From NCBI RefSeq assembly GCF_900128895.1, contig NZ_FSQW01000001.1:496001-560000 (forward strand): DNA of 64,000 bases. The letters run 5' to 3'. Positions 44,111 to 55,600 of this stretch are shown here, one piece after another. This DNA comes from Parasphingorhabdus marina DSM 22363. GTDB lineage: Bacteria > Pseudomonadota > Alphaproteobacteria > Sphingomonadales > Sphingomonadaceae. The position numbers and the translations under genes are program-made. The notes under the pieces are model-generated. The model was not told the origin of the DNA. It saw only the letters and a list, made by a program, of their open reading frames with translations, and searched no databases. Within the stretch, counting starts at the first letter, position 1, and the number at the start of each line of letters is the position of its first letter.

Positions 44111-44944
44111 ATGGCAGAAACACCGCGGCTGAAAAAGCTGCTGAAAGAACCGCTGGTCCACTTTCTTGGCGGCGCACTGCTGGTCTTCGGTTTTTTCTGG
44201 GCGACAGGCAGTGACCGTGATCCGGCGGACTATGCCATTGCTGTGGACGCAACGGACATTGACAGGTTGCGCGCAGGCTGGATTCGCAATTTTCGCCGGG
44301 AACCCACGGCGACCGAATTGGACGGTCTGATCGATCAGGAAATTCGCGAGGAAATCTATTATCGCGAAGCCCTGCGGCTTGGCCTCGACCGAAACGATCC
44401 GGTAATCCGGCGGCGGCTTTTCACCAAGATGCGTTTTCTGCGCAATGCCGAGGCAGATCTCGAACCGGCAGATGCGGTCCTGCAGCAATGGCTGGAGGAG
44501 AACCCGGAAAAATATGGGGGTACAGGCCAGTTTGATCTGGAGCAGGTCTATCTCGGCCAGGCCGGCGAGATGGACGAGAATCGCATTGCGCAATTGCGGG
44601 ACCGGCTGAACGCCGGACAGAAGGAAAACGCCGGCAAGGCGATATCATTGCCGGAGAGCCTGCAGGCAACAGAAACAGAAACCGTCGCACGCCTGTTCGG
44701 AGAAGGTTTTGCCAGAGCACTCGGCGAATTGCCGGTGGGAAGCTGGGAAGGCCCGGTTCTCTCAGGCTTCGGTCTGCATCTGGTCAAAATTGCGAACCGC
44801 AAAGCCGGCACCATCCCTGTGCTCGATGATGTGCGCCAGCAGGTGCGCAATGACTGGCGGGCGGCCGAAACGCAAAAGGCGGAAGAAGGGGAATATCAGA
44901 AATTGCGCGGACAATATGACATCCGGATTGCCGGGCAAGACTGA
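44111..44944 (+). CDS. PpiC/SurA-like peptidyl-prolyl isomerase, membrane-anchored
   Basis: 277 residues. A hydrophobic segment at 17-31 (HFLGGALLVFGFFWA) anchors it. The following helices (GLIDQEIREEIYYREALRLGLDRNDPVIRRRL) are the typical SurA/PpiD-like chaperone part, and the C-terminal part (LGELPVGSWEGPVLSGFGLHLVKI) matches the end of a parvulin-type domain. It begins 2 bases after the DUF3604 stop and overlaps the HupE gene by one base. I infer that it helps fold secreted partners of this module. Confidence 0.85.
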   Translation: MAETPRLKKLLKEPLVHFLGGALLVFGFFWATGSDRDPADYAIAVDATDIDRLRAGWIRNFRREPTATELDGLIDQEIREEIYYREALRLGLDRNDPVIRRRLFTKMRFLRNAEADLEPADAVLQQWLEENPEKYGGTGQFDLEQVYLGQAGEMDENRIAQLRDRLNAGQKENAGKAISLPESLQATETETVARLFGEGFARALGELPVGSWEGPVLSGFGLHLVKIANRKAGTIPVLDDVRQQVRNDWRAAETQKAEEGEYQKLRGQYDIRIAGQD

Positions 44945-45939
44945 TGCGCTGGATTGTCTGGCTGGTCATAATTGTGTCCGGGCTGAACTGGTCGGTCATG
45001 AGTCAGGCCGATGAACTCCGGCCCGCCTATATCGAACTGAATCAGGTCAGCGGTGACAATTGGCGACTGACCTGGAAAGCCTCTGCCCGCTCCCGACTTG
45101 GCCAGACTGGTGCGGTCATTATCCCGGAAAACTGCCGAGCCAATGGCGAACCGGACAGACAGTTTGCCGCCGACAATATCCTCACCTTCCGGGATCTTGC
45201 ATGTTCCGGTTCGATTGAGGGGCAGACGATCGGGCTGAGCGGGCTGGAATTGTCCAATACCGATGCCCTGGTGCGGATTTCGTCATCGGACGGGTCATTG
45301 CAGACACTGCGCCTCACACCTGACGCCCCCAGCGTCGTCATCCCTTCGGCGGACGGTGAAACACGGATCGGCAATGTCGCAGCGGCCTATACGGTGCTGG
45401 GCATCGAACATATTCTGGAGGGCTTCGATCACCTGCTGTTCGTTCTTGCCCTGGTGCTGTTGCTCAAGGGCGGATGGCTAGTGGTCCAGACCGTCACGGC
45501 CTTCACCATAGCCCACAGTCTGACACTGGTCGGAACGACGCTGGGCTATCTGTCCCTGCCGCAACAGCCGGTAGAAATTGTCATCGCGCTGTCGATCGTC
45601 TTTCTGGCGGTGGAAATCGTCAAGGCACAGCCCGGTGAAAGCCGGCTGTCGGAACGCTTTCCCTGGATCGTCGCCTTTCTGTTTGGCCTGCTGCACGGAT
45701 TCGGTTTTGCCGGGGCGCTGGCCGAGATCGGATTGCCGCAGGACGATGTGCCGCTGGCGCTTTTCACCTTCAACCTCGGCGTGGAAATCGGCCAGCTGCT
45801 CATCGTGGCCGGCGGCTTGCTGGTGCTCGCACTGATCCGGCGATTGTCCGGCGAATGGCTGCGACCGGCGAAACTGGTCGCAGCCTATGGCATCGGAACG
45901 ATATCCACCTACTGGTTCCTCGAACGCCTGATCGCCTGA
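44944..45939 (+). CDS. HupE/UreJ-like membrane protein
   Basis: 331 residues. The first 140 form an exported domain after a signal peptide, and the C-terminal half has about six membrane helices with GIEHILEGFDHLLFVLALVLLL, TAFTIAHSLTLVGTTLGY and LLHGFGFAGALAE, which contain the His/Asp pattern of HupE/UreJ metal permeases. It may carry a divalent metal, perhaps for the metal-dependent DUF3604 protein. ATG overlaps the previous stop (TGATG). Confidence 0.88.
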   Translation: MRWIVWLVIIVSGLNWSVMSQADELRPAYIELNQVSGDNWRLTWKASARSRLGQTGAVIIPENCRANGEPDRQFAADNILTFRDLACSGSIEGQTIGLSGLELSNTDALVRISSSDGSLQTLRLTPDAPSVVIPSADGETRIGNVAAAYTVLGIEHILEGFDHLLFVLALVLLLKGGWLVVQTVTAFTIAHSLTLVGTTLGYLSLPQQPVEIVIALSIVFLAVEIVKAQPGESRLSERFPWIVAFLFGLLHGFGFAGALAEIGLPQDDVPLALFTFNLGVEIGQLLIVAGGLLVLALIRRLSGEWLRPAKLVAAYGIGTISTYWFLERLIA

Positions 45940-45945
45940 CCCGGA

Positions 45946-46320
45946 TCAGCCCTGCCGCTCGGACAGCTGTGCCACCCGGAGCTCGATACGTTTCATTTCC
46001 GCCAGCAGGGACAGCAGGTTCATGCGGTCAAACATCCACATCTTCATGAGGCCGACAGCCTGGAACGACAGCAGAAATCCCGCCGCCCACAGCACGGTCT
46101 CGCGCAGTTCCACCGCTTCCAGCGCCCGCCAGCCGGCGTATATGGCGACGCAGAACCAGAGAAAGGTCACCACGGTTATGAGGTAGGACCAGAAGCGCAT
46201 CGGGCCCTGCAGGGTCGCGCCGAGCTGGTCAAAAAGCCCGCGGCCATTTTCCAGATCCTCAAGAAATTCGCGGTCCTCGGCAGCCAGGGCTGCGCCGAGA
46301 TCATTGTCAAATTTGGTCAT
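45946..46320 (-). CDS. Small membrane protein paired with ECF sigma factor (DUF6768-like)
   Basis: 124 residues with two membrane helices (about 42-66 and 74-94) and a C-terminal heptad-like helix NLLSLLAEMKRIELRVAQLSERQ. It overlaps the sigma factor gene by ATGA. From memory the arrangement matches DUF6768 proteins, which accompany ECF sigma factors; an anti-sigma role is plausible but not shown. It ends 6 bases from the HupE gene, convergent. Confidence 0.7.
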   Translation of the reverse strand: MTKFDNDLGAALAAEDREFLEDLENGRGLFDQLGATLQGPMRFWSYLITVVTFLWFCVAIYAGWRALEAVELRETVLWAAGFLLSFQAVGLMKMWMFDRMNLLSLLAEMKRIELRVAQLSERQG

Positions 46321-46880
46321 GTCATCACTCCTTCCGGGACGGGGTTATCATCAAGCTCCGCCTGCAATTGCTTGCGGGCATGAAAAATTCGGGTTTTGGC
46401 GGTGCCCAGGGGCACAGCGGTTACGGCAGCAATTTCCCGCGCGGTCAGCCCTTCGCTGAAATAGAGAATGGCCGCGATCCGGTGATCCGGGCTCAACCTG
46501 TCAAAGGCCTGGTCGATCGTCACCTTATCTTCCGCGCGCGGACCGATCGCCTCTTCCACGCTCGCATCCGCTTCGGAAAACATCTTCCGCTGGCGCTGGG
46601 CCGCCCGGACCCGGTCGGCACAGCGCCGGTGCAAGATCGTATAGGCCCAGGCCGGAAACCGGTTCGGTCCACGCAACCCGCGCCAGCCCTTGCAAATGCC
46701 GGTCCAGGCTTCCTGAACCGCGATCCGGGCCTGGTCTTCATCCCGCAACAGACGGTAGGCCGTGCGCATCAAACGCGGTTGCCAGCGGGCCGCCAGCCGT
46801 TCGCCGGCCCGGCGATCCCCGGCCTGAATGCGGGTCAGCAGCAATTCATCGAATATGCGTTCGGTATCGCTGTAACGCAC
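46317..46880 (-). CDS. ECF-type RNA polymerase sigma factor
   Basis: 187 residues if GTG 46880 is the start (AGGAGG 5 bases upstream). Region 2 is seen as RLMRTAYRLLRDEDQARIAVQEAWTGICKGW and AWAYTILHRRCADRVRAAQRQ, and region 4 as LSPDHRIAAILYFSEGLTAREIAAVTAVPLGTAKTRIFHARKQL. It would recruit RNA polymerase to a stress regulon. Earlier in-frame starts reach 46925 but lack an SD. Confidence 0.9.
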   Translation of the reverse strand: MRYSDTERIFDELLLTRIQAGDRRAGERLAARWQPRLMRTAYRLLRDEDQARIAVQEAWTGICKGWRGLRGPNRFPAWAYTILHRRCADRVRAAQRQRKMFSEADASVEEAIGPRAEDKVTIDQAFDRLSPDHRIAAILYFSEGLTAREIAAVTAVPLGTAKTRIFHARKQLQAELDDNPVPEGVMT

Positions 46881-46948
46881 ACAGACCTCCTGTTCCTTTG
46901 CTACTATAGTCGCAGCGAGGAGCAAAAAGGTTCAAGTGTTCCCAAAAT

Positions 46949-47713
46949 TTATTGCGCGGTATACCCGCCGTCGACAACAAACTCCGCACCAGTCACATAG
47001 GCAGACTCATCCGAAGCAAGAAAAAGTACGCAATTGGCTATGTCGCGGGGCTCGCCGATCCGGCCGATCGGGATGGCCGCGGCAATCGCTTCATAATTGT
47101 CGGCATTATCTTCGGCGCCAGCGCTTTGCATGTTTGTGCGGATAATGCCGGGGTGGACCGTATTGACCCGGATATTGTCTGCCGCTGTTTCGAGCGCCAC
47201 AGATTTGCTGAACATTTTTACCGCGCCCTTGCTGGCGGTATAGGCCGCACTGCCCCGGAAGCCGACCAGACCGGCGACAGATGACAGGTTGATGATCGAC
47301 CCGCCGCCGCCCTGGCGCATCGCTTTCACCGCCTGCTGCGTACCGATGAAGCTCCCGACAAGGTTGACGTCAACCTGCCGGCGCAATCCGTCCAGCGCCG
47401 TGTCACTGGTGATACCGGCAACGTCGAGGATGCCGGCATTGTTGACCAGGATATCAAGGCGGCCATGTTTTGACAGCAGCGCCGCCATGACATCGCTCCA
47501 GTCCTGTTCGGATGACACGTCATGCCGGACCGCTTCTGCCGTGCCACCTTCTGACCGGATGAGAGACGCGGTTTCTGCGGCGCCATCGAAATCGATGTCG
47601 CTCAGAATGACGGTCGCGCCTTCTTCCGCCAAACGCTCGCCTATGGCCGCGCCGATGCCCGGACGGGATGCGCCCCCCGTCACCAGGGCGATCTTGCCGG
47701 TGAGCCTGCTCAA
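46949..47713 (-). CDS. Short-chain dehydrogenase/reductase
   Basis: 254 residues. The NAD-binding TGGASRPGIGAAIG has an extra residue pair compared with the common TGxxxGIG. NNAGILD, the catalytic SSVAG serine, YTASK (Tyr/Lys) and the terminal VVDGGYTAQ complete a classical SDR. It starts 9 bases after the NmrA-like gene, so the two are probably co-transcribed. Confidence 0.92.
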   Translation of the reverse strand: MSRLTGKIALVTGGASRPGIGAAIGERLAEEGATVILSDIDFDGAAETASLIRSEGGTAEAVRHDVSSEQDWSDVMAALLSKHGRLDILVNNAGILDVAGITSDTALDGLRRQVDVNLVGSFIGTQQAVKAMRQGGGGSIINLSSVAGLVGFRGSAAYTASKGAVKMFSKSVALETAADNIRVNTVHPGIIRTNMQSAGAEDNADNYEAIAAAIPIGRIGEPRDIANCVLFLASDESAYVTGAEFVVDGGYTAQ

Positions 47714-47722
47714 GCGCCCGGC

Positions 47723-48655
47723 CTAACCGGCAGAGGGGCGATGGGCCTCATCCGACCAGTCCTGCCGGGCGGCCCATTCTTCCATGGTCTCGAACTCGAC
47801 TTCGGGCAGGCATTCCTGCTGATATTCAAAATTGACCTCGAACGGCCGGGTCGGGGAATCATTGTTATAGTGGTAGAAGGCGGCGATGCCGGCCGAAAAA
47901 TCCTTGCGCGCTTCCGCCGGCATCGAATCCCCCAGGGCTTCGACCAGCAGGTCCCCGAATTCTTCGGGCGTGCAGGGATCATATTTGATCTCGCGCCCGA
48001 ACACGCGGGACAGGATGGCGGTGACATCTGTCGGCTTGAGCCGCTCGGGACCACCGATATTCATCCAGGTGCCTTCCATGTCCGGCCGGTCCAGCGCCGC
48101 CGTCATGCACTTGCCGACATCATCGAGACTGATCCAGTTCGCCTGCAAATGCGGCTTATGCGCATAGACATAGCGGTTCTCATGTACAATGAACGGCCGC
48201 GCCCAGTTGGTCAGCAGATTGTCCATGAACAGCACCGATCCGAAAATCGTTGCGGGAATGCCCGACCGGAAAATGCTGTTTATCGCCGTGGTGTTGTTGC
48301 CATAGGTGAAGGGTTCGCCTGGCCGGTTGGGGATCCAGCTGGAGGTGTTCCAGACAAAGCGCTCGACACCGGCTTCCTTGGCGGCAGCGGCCACGCGCCC
48401 GGTCAGGGTTGCGCGATCCTCGCGCGCCTGCAGGGGATGGGTGTAGAAAACGGCATCCGATCCTTCAAAAGCGGGAACCCAGGTCGCTTCGTCATAAAGA
48501 TCAAAAACCCGGGCTTCGTCTGCCGCATTGCTGCCGCCGAGATCCGGTGTTTCGCTGCGGGACAGGGCGCGCACCTTGCGACCGGACGCGGCCAGCTGTC
48601 TGATTTGGGCCAGTCCTTGCCTGCCTGTCGAACCCACTACCGATACCAGTGACAT
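47723..48655 (-). CDS. NmrA-like NAD(P)-binding protein
   Basis: 310 residues from the ATG at 48655. The Rossmann opening is SLVSVVGSTGRQGLAQIRQLAASGRKVRALSR, typical of NmrA/HSCARG-like atypical SDRs. The YxxxK pair is not obvious, and members act either as redox sensors or as quinone reductases. SD AGGAGGA lies upstream. Gene order with the next SDR suggests one transcript. Confidence 0.88.
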   Translation of the reverse strand: MSLVSVVGSTGRQGLAQIRQLAASGRKVRALSRSETPDLGGSNAADEARVFDLYDEATWVPAFEGSDAVFYTHPLQAREDRATLTGRVAAAAKEAGVERFVWNTSSWIPNRPGEPFTYGNNTTAINSIFRSGIPATIFGSVLFMDNLLTNWARPFIVHENRYVYAHKPHLQANWISLDDVGKCMTAALDRPDMEGTWMNIGGPERLKPTDVTAILSRVFGREIKYDPCTPEEFGDLLVEALGDSMPAEARKDFSAGIAAFYHYNNDSPTRPFEVNFEYQQECLPEVEFETMEEWAARQDWSDEAHRPSAG

Positions 48656-48766
48656 GATACATCCTCCTCCTTGTGAGCGAGGGAAGCTAGCGGCTGGAGG
48701 CGAACGGCCCAATGCGCGTTTTTGTCAGGCCACAAGTGATAGGAGCTCATTGGCCATGGCGGCCGT

Positions 48767-49540
48767 TCAGACATCCTCTCCATTGAGGCGCGCCTGCCAG
48801 CGCTGCATCCCGCCAATCCACCTTTCGGGATCGGCGCCTTTCTGGCGGAGATAGTCGGCGACTTCCGGATGCGGCAATATCAGAAAGCGCTCCTCCGATA
48901 TCGCTTCCAGTGTGGTCTCGGCCACAGCTTCGGCCGATAACAGGCCATCCTTGTCCACGGTTGACGTATCGAGATCGGCAATCAGCGGCGTGTCGACGCC
49001 CTGGGGACAGAGGACGGACACCTTCAGACCTTCGCGGCCATGGGTAATGGCGAGCCATTCGGCAAAACTGACCGCGGCATGCTTGGTGACCGAATAGGGA
49101 GCGGAACCGATCTGCGCCAGCAGTCCGGCGGCGGACGCCGTGCTGAGAATATAGCCCCCGCCCCGCGCCAGCATCCGCGGAACGAGCAGCCGGGCGGCCC
49201 GGATATGCGCCTGGACATTGATATCCCAGATCCGCTGCCAGTCCTCATCGGAAGTGCCGACGCCGCCGTCCATGATGATACCCGCATTGGACACGAACAG
49301 GTCGATCGGGCCGATATCCGCTTCGACCCCGTCAATCAGGGCCGCAATATCCGCCTCTTTCGCCACATCGGTCTCCACCGCCGTGCCGCCGACCTCGGCT
49401 GCCACGGATTGCGCACCGGCGATGTCTCGGTCCGCACAGACAATATGCTTTGGCTGTTCAGCGGCAAAGCGCCGGGCCAGTGCCGCGCCGATACCGCTCG
49501 CACCGCCGGTGATGACGATGACTTTGTTTTTCAGATCCAT
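48767..49540 (-). CDS. Short-chain dehydrogenase/reductase
   Basis: 257 residues from the ATG at 49540; ATG 49549 is also possible, as AGGA stands close to it. Motifs: TGGASGIGAALARRF, SNAGIIMDGG, TASAAG serine, YSVTK (Tyr/Lys). The C-terminal region lacks the usual VDGG and instead has FLILPHPEVADYLRQKGADPERW, which is common to a group of SDRs linked to steroid or aromatic catabolism. It is upstream of the NmrA-like gene on the same strand. Confidence 0.9.
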   Translation of the reverse strand: MDLKNKVIVITGGASGIGAALARRFAAEQPKHIVCADRDIAGAQSVAAEVGGTAVETDVAKEADIAALIDGVEADIGPIDLFVSNAGIIMDGGVGTSDEDWQRIWDINVQAHIRAARLLVPRMLARGGGYILSTASAAGLLAQIGSAPYSVTKHAAVSFAEWLAITHGREGLKVSVLCPQGVDTPLIADLDTSTVDKDGLLSAEAVAETTLEAISEERFLILPHPEVADYLRQKGADPERWIGGMQRWQARLNGEDV

Positions 49541-49668
49541 GGGGTCCATTTCCTGTTGAAGGGCAAAATATGCAGCGCTTCTAGACCAATTGCAGCTATT
49601 GGCAAATGTCTCCCGGGAATTCGGGTCCGGCAGCATGCCGACCCGGCCATCCGTCAGAAATCACGTCG

Positions 49669-52600
49669 TCAGAACCGCTTGGTCAGCTTGAACATTCCCC
49701 CATAGGCTTGCAGATCACCAAATTCGGCAAAGGCATCGGCGGAGAGGGACCAGCCCCGGCCGAAATCATGCTCTACACCGCTTTCAACGACATATTGATG
49801 GCGGACATCTTCTCCCGTCGTGACAAAGCTTGTCGCCGCACTGTTGTTAGCGAAGGAAGAGCCGAACCCAATCTGCGTGTCGCCAACAAAATGATAGCCG
49901 GTCAGGCTCGCATGGAGACGCGTTTTCCCGGTCCACTGATGGTTCATCGACAGACCATATCCGAACGTCGTGCGATCAAAATCACCCTTTCCTGTCACAA
50001 GAGCGGTGGCGCCCTCGCCAATGGTCATGCTGCCCTGGTAGACGTTGTCCCAGGCCACCATGAGATGCGGCTTGACCAGCCAGTCCTTGTCACCAAATCC
50101 GTCAAGAGTGACGCGCAGCCCTGCACCGATATAGTGAATATCGCCTTCTCCCGACTGGGCGGCGGCGTAGCCGACAGCGGGTATTGCAACATTCATGTTC
50201 ACCGTGTTGGTACCGGCGGCAAAGGAAAGCATGCCGTCGACATGCGCGTTGAGGCCCTTGCCCGATGTGTTCATCGGCGCACTGGCAATCGCACCAGCCC
50301 GGAAAACCTCGATCTGCGAACGGTCCGGGGCAGCCAGCTGCTCTTTTGTGTCAATATCGGAATAGCCCAAAGCAAACCCGAATGTGACATCGCCCAATTC
50401 TATTCCGGAGACACCCGCGGCCAGCTCAAAGCTGTCGGCTGCATAATCCGGATTGGACAATGTCCCGTCCTGAACATGCCGGACGTATTGGACATTGCCC
50501 CAGATATGTTTGCCGCCCGACTTCGGCACCGGGGCATAGAGACGGCCATCCAGAGCGGCCGTTTCCACCGGCTGCGTCGGAGCGGTCACCGAACCCGCCG
50601 CCAGACGGTCGAGGAAAAGATTCTGCGAACTGCGAAACACTTCAAGTCCGGCAACAGAAACCTCTGGCCGCAGTTCGCGCAGCGCATTTTCCAGCACGGG
50701 CACGCTGTCGATCAGACCAATGCCCAGTACCAGAGATTCCAGGTCCGCGTTCAACGTCCCGTCGGACAAACCAGACGAAATGTCGGTCGCCACGGAAATG
50801 TCATCGCCATCAACCAGTCCGGTTGTTCCGATTTCGTTGATCGTGGACACGAGCAATACATCAAAATTGTCGGAGTCGTAGACGATTTCCTGGGACACCA
50901 GGGCACCGCCGAGGCCGGTGACATTGGCAAACACGCCATCCAGTGCCGTACCCCCGTCAATCAGTCGCAGTTCGCCCGATCCAAAGGCGGTTTGTGTCAG
51001 TGCCAGCGTTCCATCCAGAACAACATTTCCGGATACGACCAACTGATCAAAGTTCGCGGTGTTGACCACGTTCAATGCAAGAATGGCATCTGCACCCTGG
51101 GTGAAGTCGCCGGTGATATTGAACGCCCCGGCCCCGGTTGCGTTGATTCCCACGGTGCCACTGTTGACGAGATTACCGGTCAGACTGGCACCCTGAGCGA
51201 CCTGGACCACAGCGCCGCTGCTGATCGTCACACGGGTCGAATCCAGCGCGCCCAGCCAGATATTTTCACCGGCGTTGAAGCTGGTTTCCATCAGGCCGGT
51301 GTGACTACCGGCCAAACGGTAGCCGCCATTGTTGAAATTATAGATTTCAAAACCGGCAACATTGTCTGCACCCGTTCCGCCGCTGCTGATCAGCGTGCCA
51401 GTCGCATTGAAGTTCAGGATGTCATTCCCTTCTCCGCCCAGCAACGAAACAAAGGCATTTCCATCCAGATCGAGACGATCGTCTCCGCTTCCCAGAGCGA
51501 TTTCCCCGCTCACGGTTCCGGTGGCGGCAATGCTCACGCTGTCATCACCTTCAAATGTGCCAATGTCGCCATTGACCGTGCCGGCAACAACCAGCACATC
51601 ATTCGACATGCTGCTTCCGGTACGGGTCATGGTTGCTACGCCAAAATCATCGCCAGAAATCGTCTGCCCGACAGCCAAAGTCAGCCGCGTCCCGTTTTCG
51701 GCATAGGTGTGGATCCCGTTTTCGCCTCCGGTGACATCGCCGCCAATTTCGAGAGTCAGGTCGCCCGTTCCGGCATCGACAAAGATGCCATTTTCCCCGC
51801 CCGCTACGGCTGCTGCCGTGTTCAGTGTGACTGCGCTGCCGGTTCCGCCCCCTGTGACTGCAATGCCATTGCCAGCCGTGCCGGTGACCGTTCCGGTGGC
51901 ACTGATCCGGGTTATTCCGGAGCCATTATTGGTGGCAGAAATCCCGCCATTCGCGCCCGATACCGAACCGGTTGTATCAATGGTCAGGCTGGTTCCGGAA
52001 TGGAGGACAGTAAGCCCATCTCCCGCCGTGCCGGAAACATTTGCGCTCTCTATCACCGTGGCCCCGGTGCCCTGATTATCTGCAATGATCCCATGGGTCG
52101 CGCCGGTCACCGTTCCGTCTGTGGTGTCAATGAACAATCCGTCGCTGTTGCTGGCAGCAGTAGCGGAAATACCGGTCTGCGTGGCGCCGGTTACATTCGC
52201 GCTATCGAGCCGGAGAGCTCCGGATCCCGCATGATAGACTTCCATGCCATTGGTGTAGCCGGAGACCGCGCCGGACAGACTGTTGATCGTCAGGCCAGAG
52301 CTTGCCGCCGAACCATGGGCATGGACACCCGTTCCGGCAGTGCCGGTAACGGCAGCGGTTGTGATTGCCGTCGTTCCGGTGCCATTATTGGCTGCTCTGA
52401 TGCCGTCATTTGCCCCCGCGACTGCGCCGAATGCATTGATGGCCAATGTCGTGCCATTATTGGTGGCTTCGATGCCATTGCCGGCCGTGCCGGTGACAGC
52501 AGCCGTGAAAATCGCCGTATAGCCGGTGCCGACATTCTCCGCCGCAACGCCATTGGCGCCAGTGACCGGGAAGTCCCGCACATCGATAATGATATTGCCG

Positions 52601-55600
52601 CCACCATTGGTACCGCCGGTCACCCCATAGGTCGTGCCATTGATCAGCCCGATCGCTCCGGAGGTGCCGATATTGATGCTCCCGCCATTGTCGGCATAGG
52701 CCGCGATCCCGGCGCCATTACTTGCGGTGATACCACCGACCAGGCCCACATCCTGGATCGAAATCGACCCGCTGCCGGCATCTGCAAATATCCCGTTGCC
52801 ATAGCCGTTGATCGTGCCGATCTCGGTCACCGTTATGCTGCCGCCGGACGAAACCAGATGGAGGGCATCCCCGGTCTGGCCAGTCACGCTGCCGATAGCG
52901 TTGACCGTGATCGCTCCGCCTGTTGTGGCGAGATCGAGGCCATCGTTCGCGCCGGTGATGCTGCCGATATTCCGGATGGTGATATCCCCGGTGCCGCTCC
53001 GCGCATGGATGCCATCGGCATCAACCGCGTTGCGGCCTTCGATCGCGCCGGTGATATTGCTGACCGTGATCGCCGCACCGGACGCGCCGCCGTCGGTCGT
53101 ATCCAGATCAAGCCCGGAGCCCGCCTGGCCGATGACGCTGGCCATATTGCTGACAGAAATGTCCGCTCCGGCCGTGCGGCTGTAAATGCCGTCCGTTGCG
53201 CCGACAATATCGGCAGATGGACCCTGAATGGAGATATTCGCTGTCGCCTGCGTGCTGACCGCGCGGATCGCTTCTGCGCCTTGTCCGGTTACATCACCGA
53301 CGGTGATCTGCACCGGGCCGGTGCCGCTGCTTGACACTTCAATGCCCTGATCGGCGCCCGTCACCGTACCGGCACTGCTGTCCACAGTCAGTGTCGAGCC
53401 ATTTCCGAGCGCGAATATGCCGTCTCCGGCATATCCGGTGACATCCGCCGCAGTGATCGCGGTTGCGCCAGCACCGAAATTGAGTGCCGTTATGCCGCGA
53501 CCATCGACGTCGCCCCCGGTGACGGTGCCCGCGCTCGTGTCGATTGTCAGGCCGGTCGCGGTGCTGGCCACATAGGCATAGATGCCATCGAAATCACCGC
53601 CGCTGACATCCGCGGTGGTGATGGTCGTATTACCCGTGCCCGCAACACGCGTGCTGATTCCCTGGCTATCCCCACTTACGCTTCCGGTGCTGGTGTCGAT
53701 CGCGATCGATCCTGATCCATCGGTGACCGCACGAATCCCTTCGGTTGCCCCGCTGACATTGCCGACCGCCAGATCCGTACCGATGGCAATGGACCCGCCG
53801 GCACCGCCCGATGCATCCGCAAAAATACCGGCACCTGCTGTGCCGGTGACACCATCGGTCCGGCCCACGCCCTGCACCGAGATCGCGCCACCGTCGCTGT
53901 CCGCGAGGAGGCCGGTTCCGCCCGTGCCCGCAATGGTGTCGATGTTGGTGATGCTAATCGCTCCGCCTGCGGATGCGGCATCAATACCGTCTCCCGCCTG
54001 GCCGGTAACGCTGGTGAGATTGGTGACAGAAATGTCCGCGCCGGCCGTGCGGCTGTACATGCCATCGGACGCCCCGATCACGTCGCCCGAAGAACCCGTT
54101 ATGGCGATATCCGCATATCGGCCCGTCGACATTGCCACGATACCCGGTCCATCCGTCCCGCGGACAAGCGCGGTCGAGGTCAGAGTGATGTCGGTTGTTC
54201 CCTCAGCCGCCGTGACGACGATCCCAACATTCCCGGTCACATCATCAGATCTGACTTCGACTTTTCCGGTTCCCTGGGAATTCACAGAGATACCGGTACC
54301 GGCAGCGGTCACGCTTCCTGCACGGGAATCGACGATAGTGTCACTGCTATTGTCACCATTGCCAGTCAACTCGACGGCAATGCCGTCGGCATAGGTCCCC
54401 GTGACATCGCCGGTGGTGATGGTGACCGCTTCGTCGATTCTTTGCGTGACAATGATACCGAACCTGCCGCTTACCGCTCCGGCGGTGCTGTCCACGACGA
54501 CCGGCGAAGCGCCACCATTGCTGGTAATCGCGATGCCGGCAAATCCATTTGTGGTCACATCCGCGGTCGTGACCGAAATTTCACCGGTGCCGTTGCCGGT
54601 GACGACAATGCCTGAGCCACCGGAGCCCACCGTGTTTGTCTGGCCGCCAAGGACAGTCCCGGCCGAGGTGTCGACAGTGATGGCGCCCGAACTGACGCCG
54701 CCACTGACACTGATCCCGTCGAATCCGGCGATAATATTTTCGGTCGTAATGCGGATTGCGCCGGTGCCCAGATGCCGGGCATCAATGCCATCCAGAGACG
54801 ATGCAGCAATATCGGCGGCGGTGATGTCCAGCACCCCCGTACCCCGGTTTATCGCATAGATACCGGTCGTGTCCGAACCTGTTGTCCCACCGCTTGTATC
54901 AATGATGATGGCGCCGCCGCCGACCGCGTTCTGGGCGTCGATGCCGAAGCCGAAACCCGCAATATCACCCAGCGCCGTTTCATCGCCGATATGGATATCG
55001 CCCGTGCCCGAGCGGACATAGATGCCCTGCATGTTGGCGCTGCCGATCCCGCCGACAAGGCCGGAACCCTGTATCGAGATGGTGCCGCCGTCGCTCAATG
55101 CCCTGATACCGGCGGAATCGATGGCACGCTGGCCATAGATGGTACCGATATTGGAGATCGTGATGTCGCCGCCATTCGAGGTCAGATCGAGTCCGCTGCC
55201 GCCATTGCCAATGACGCTGTCGAGATCCTGCACCGTGATATCGGCACCCCGTGTCAGGGTCCGAATGCCGTCGGTTCCGCCGGTCACATTGCCGGACGAA
55301 CCCTGTATGATGATGTCGCCATAGGAACCGCTCGATGCGGCATCGATCCCGGCGCCAGTGCCGCCGGTGACATCAGCCGTGGAACGCAGCGTGATCAGCA
55401 TCCGGCCATTTTGCGCTCGCGTCAGAACGGCGGTGCTGTTCGTCGCCGTCACATCGTCGATCGTGAGATCTATCGTCCCCGCATCACCGGTTCCGGCATA
55501 GATTCCGGTGGCCGCCGTGCCTGCGGTCGAGACCGGGCCGGTGCTGGTGATGTCGATATTGCCATCAACCGAGACCACCAGGATGGCATCGGATCCATTG

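Noticed and set aside
49606-53334. A 1,242-codon open frame on the plus strand, with others of 250-480 codons up to 63.4 kb
   Set aside because: It lies antisense to the autotransporter. The Gly/Thr/Asp-rich repeat uses few codons, so the opposite frame rarely meets a stop. The predicted product has no domain, no SD and mirrors the repeat composition.
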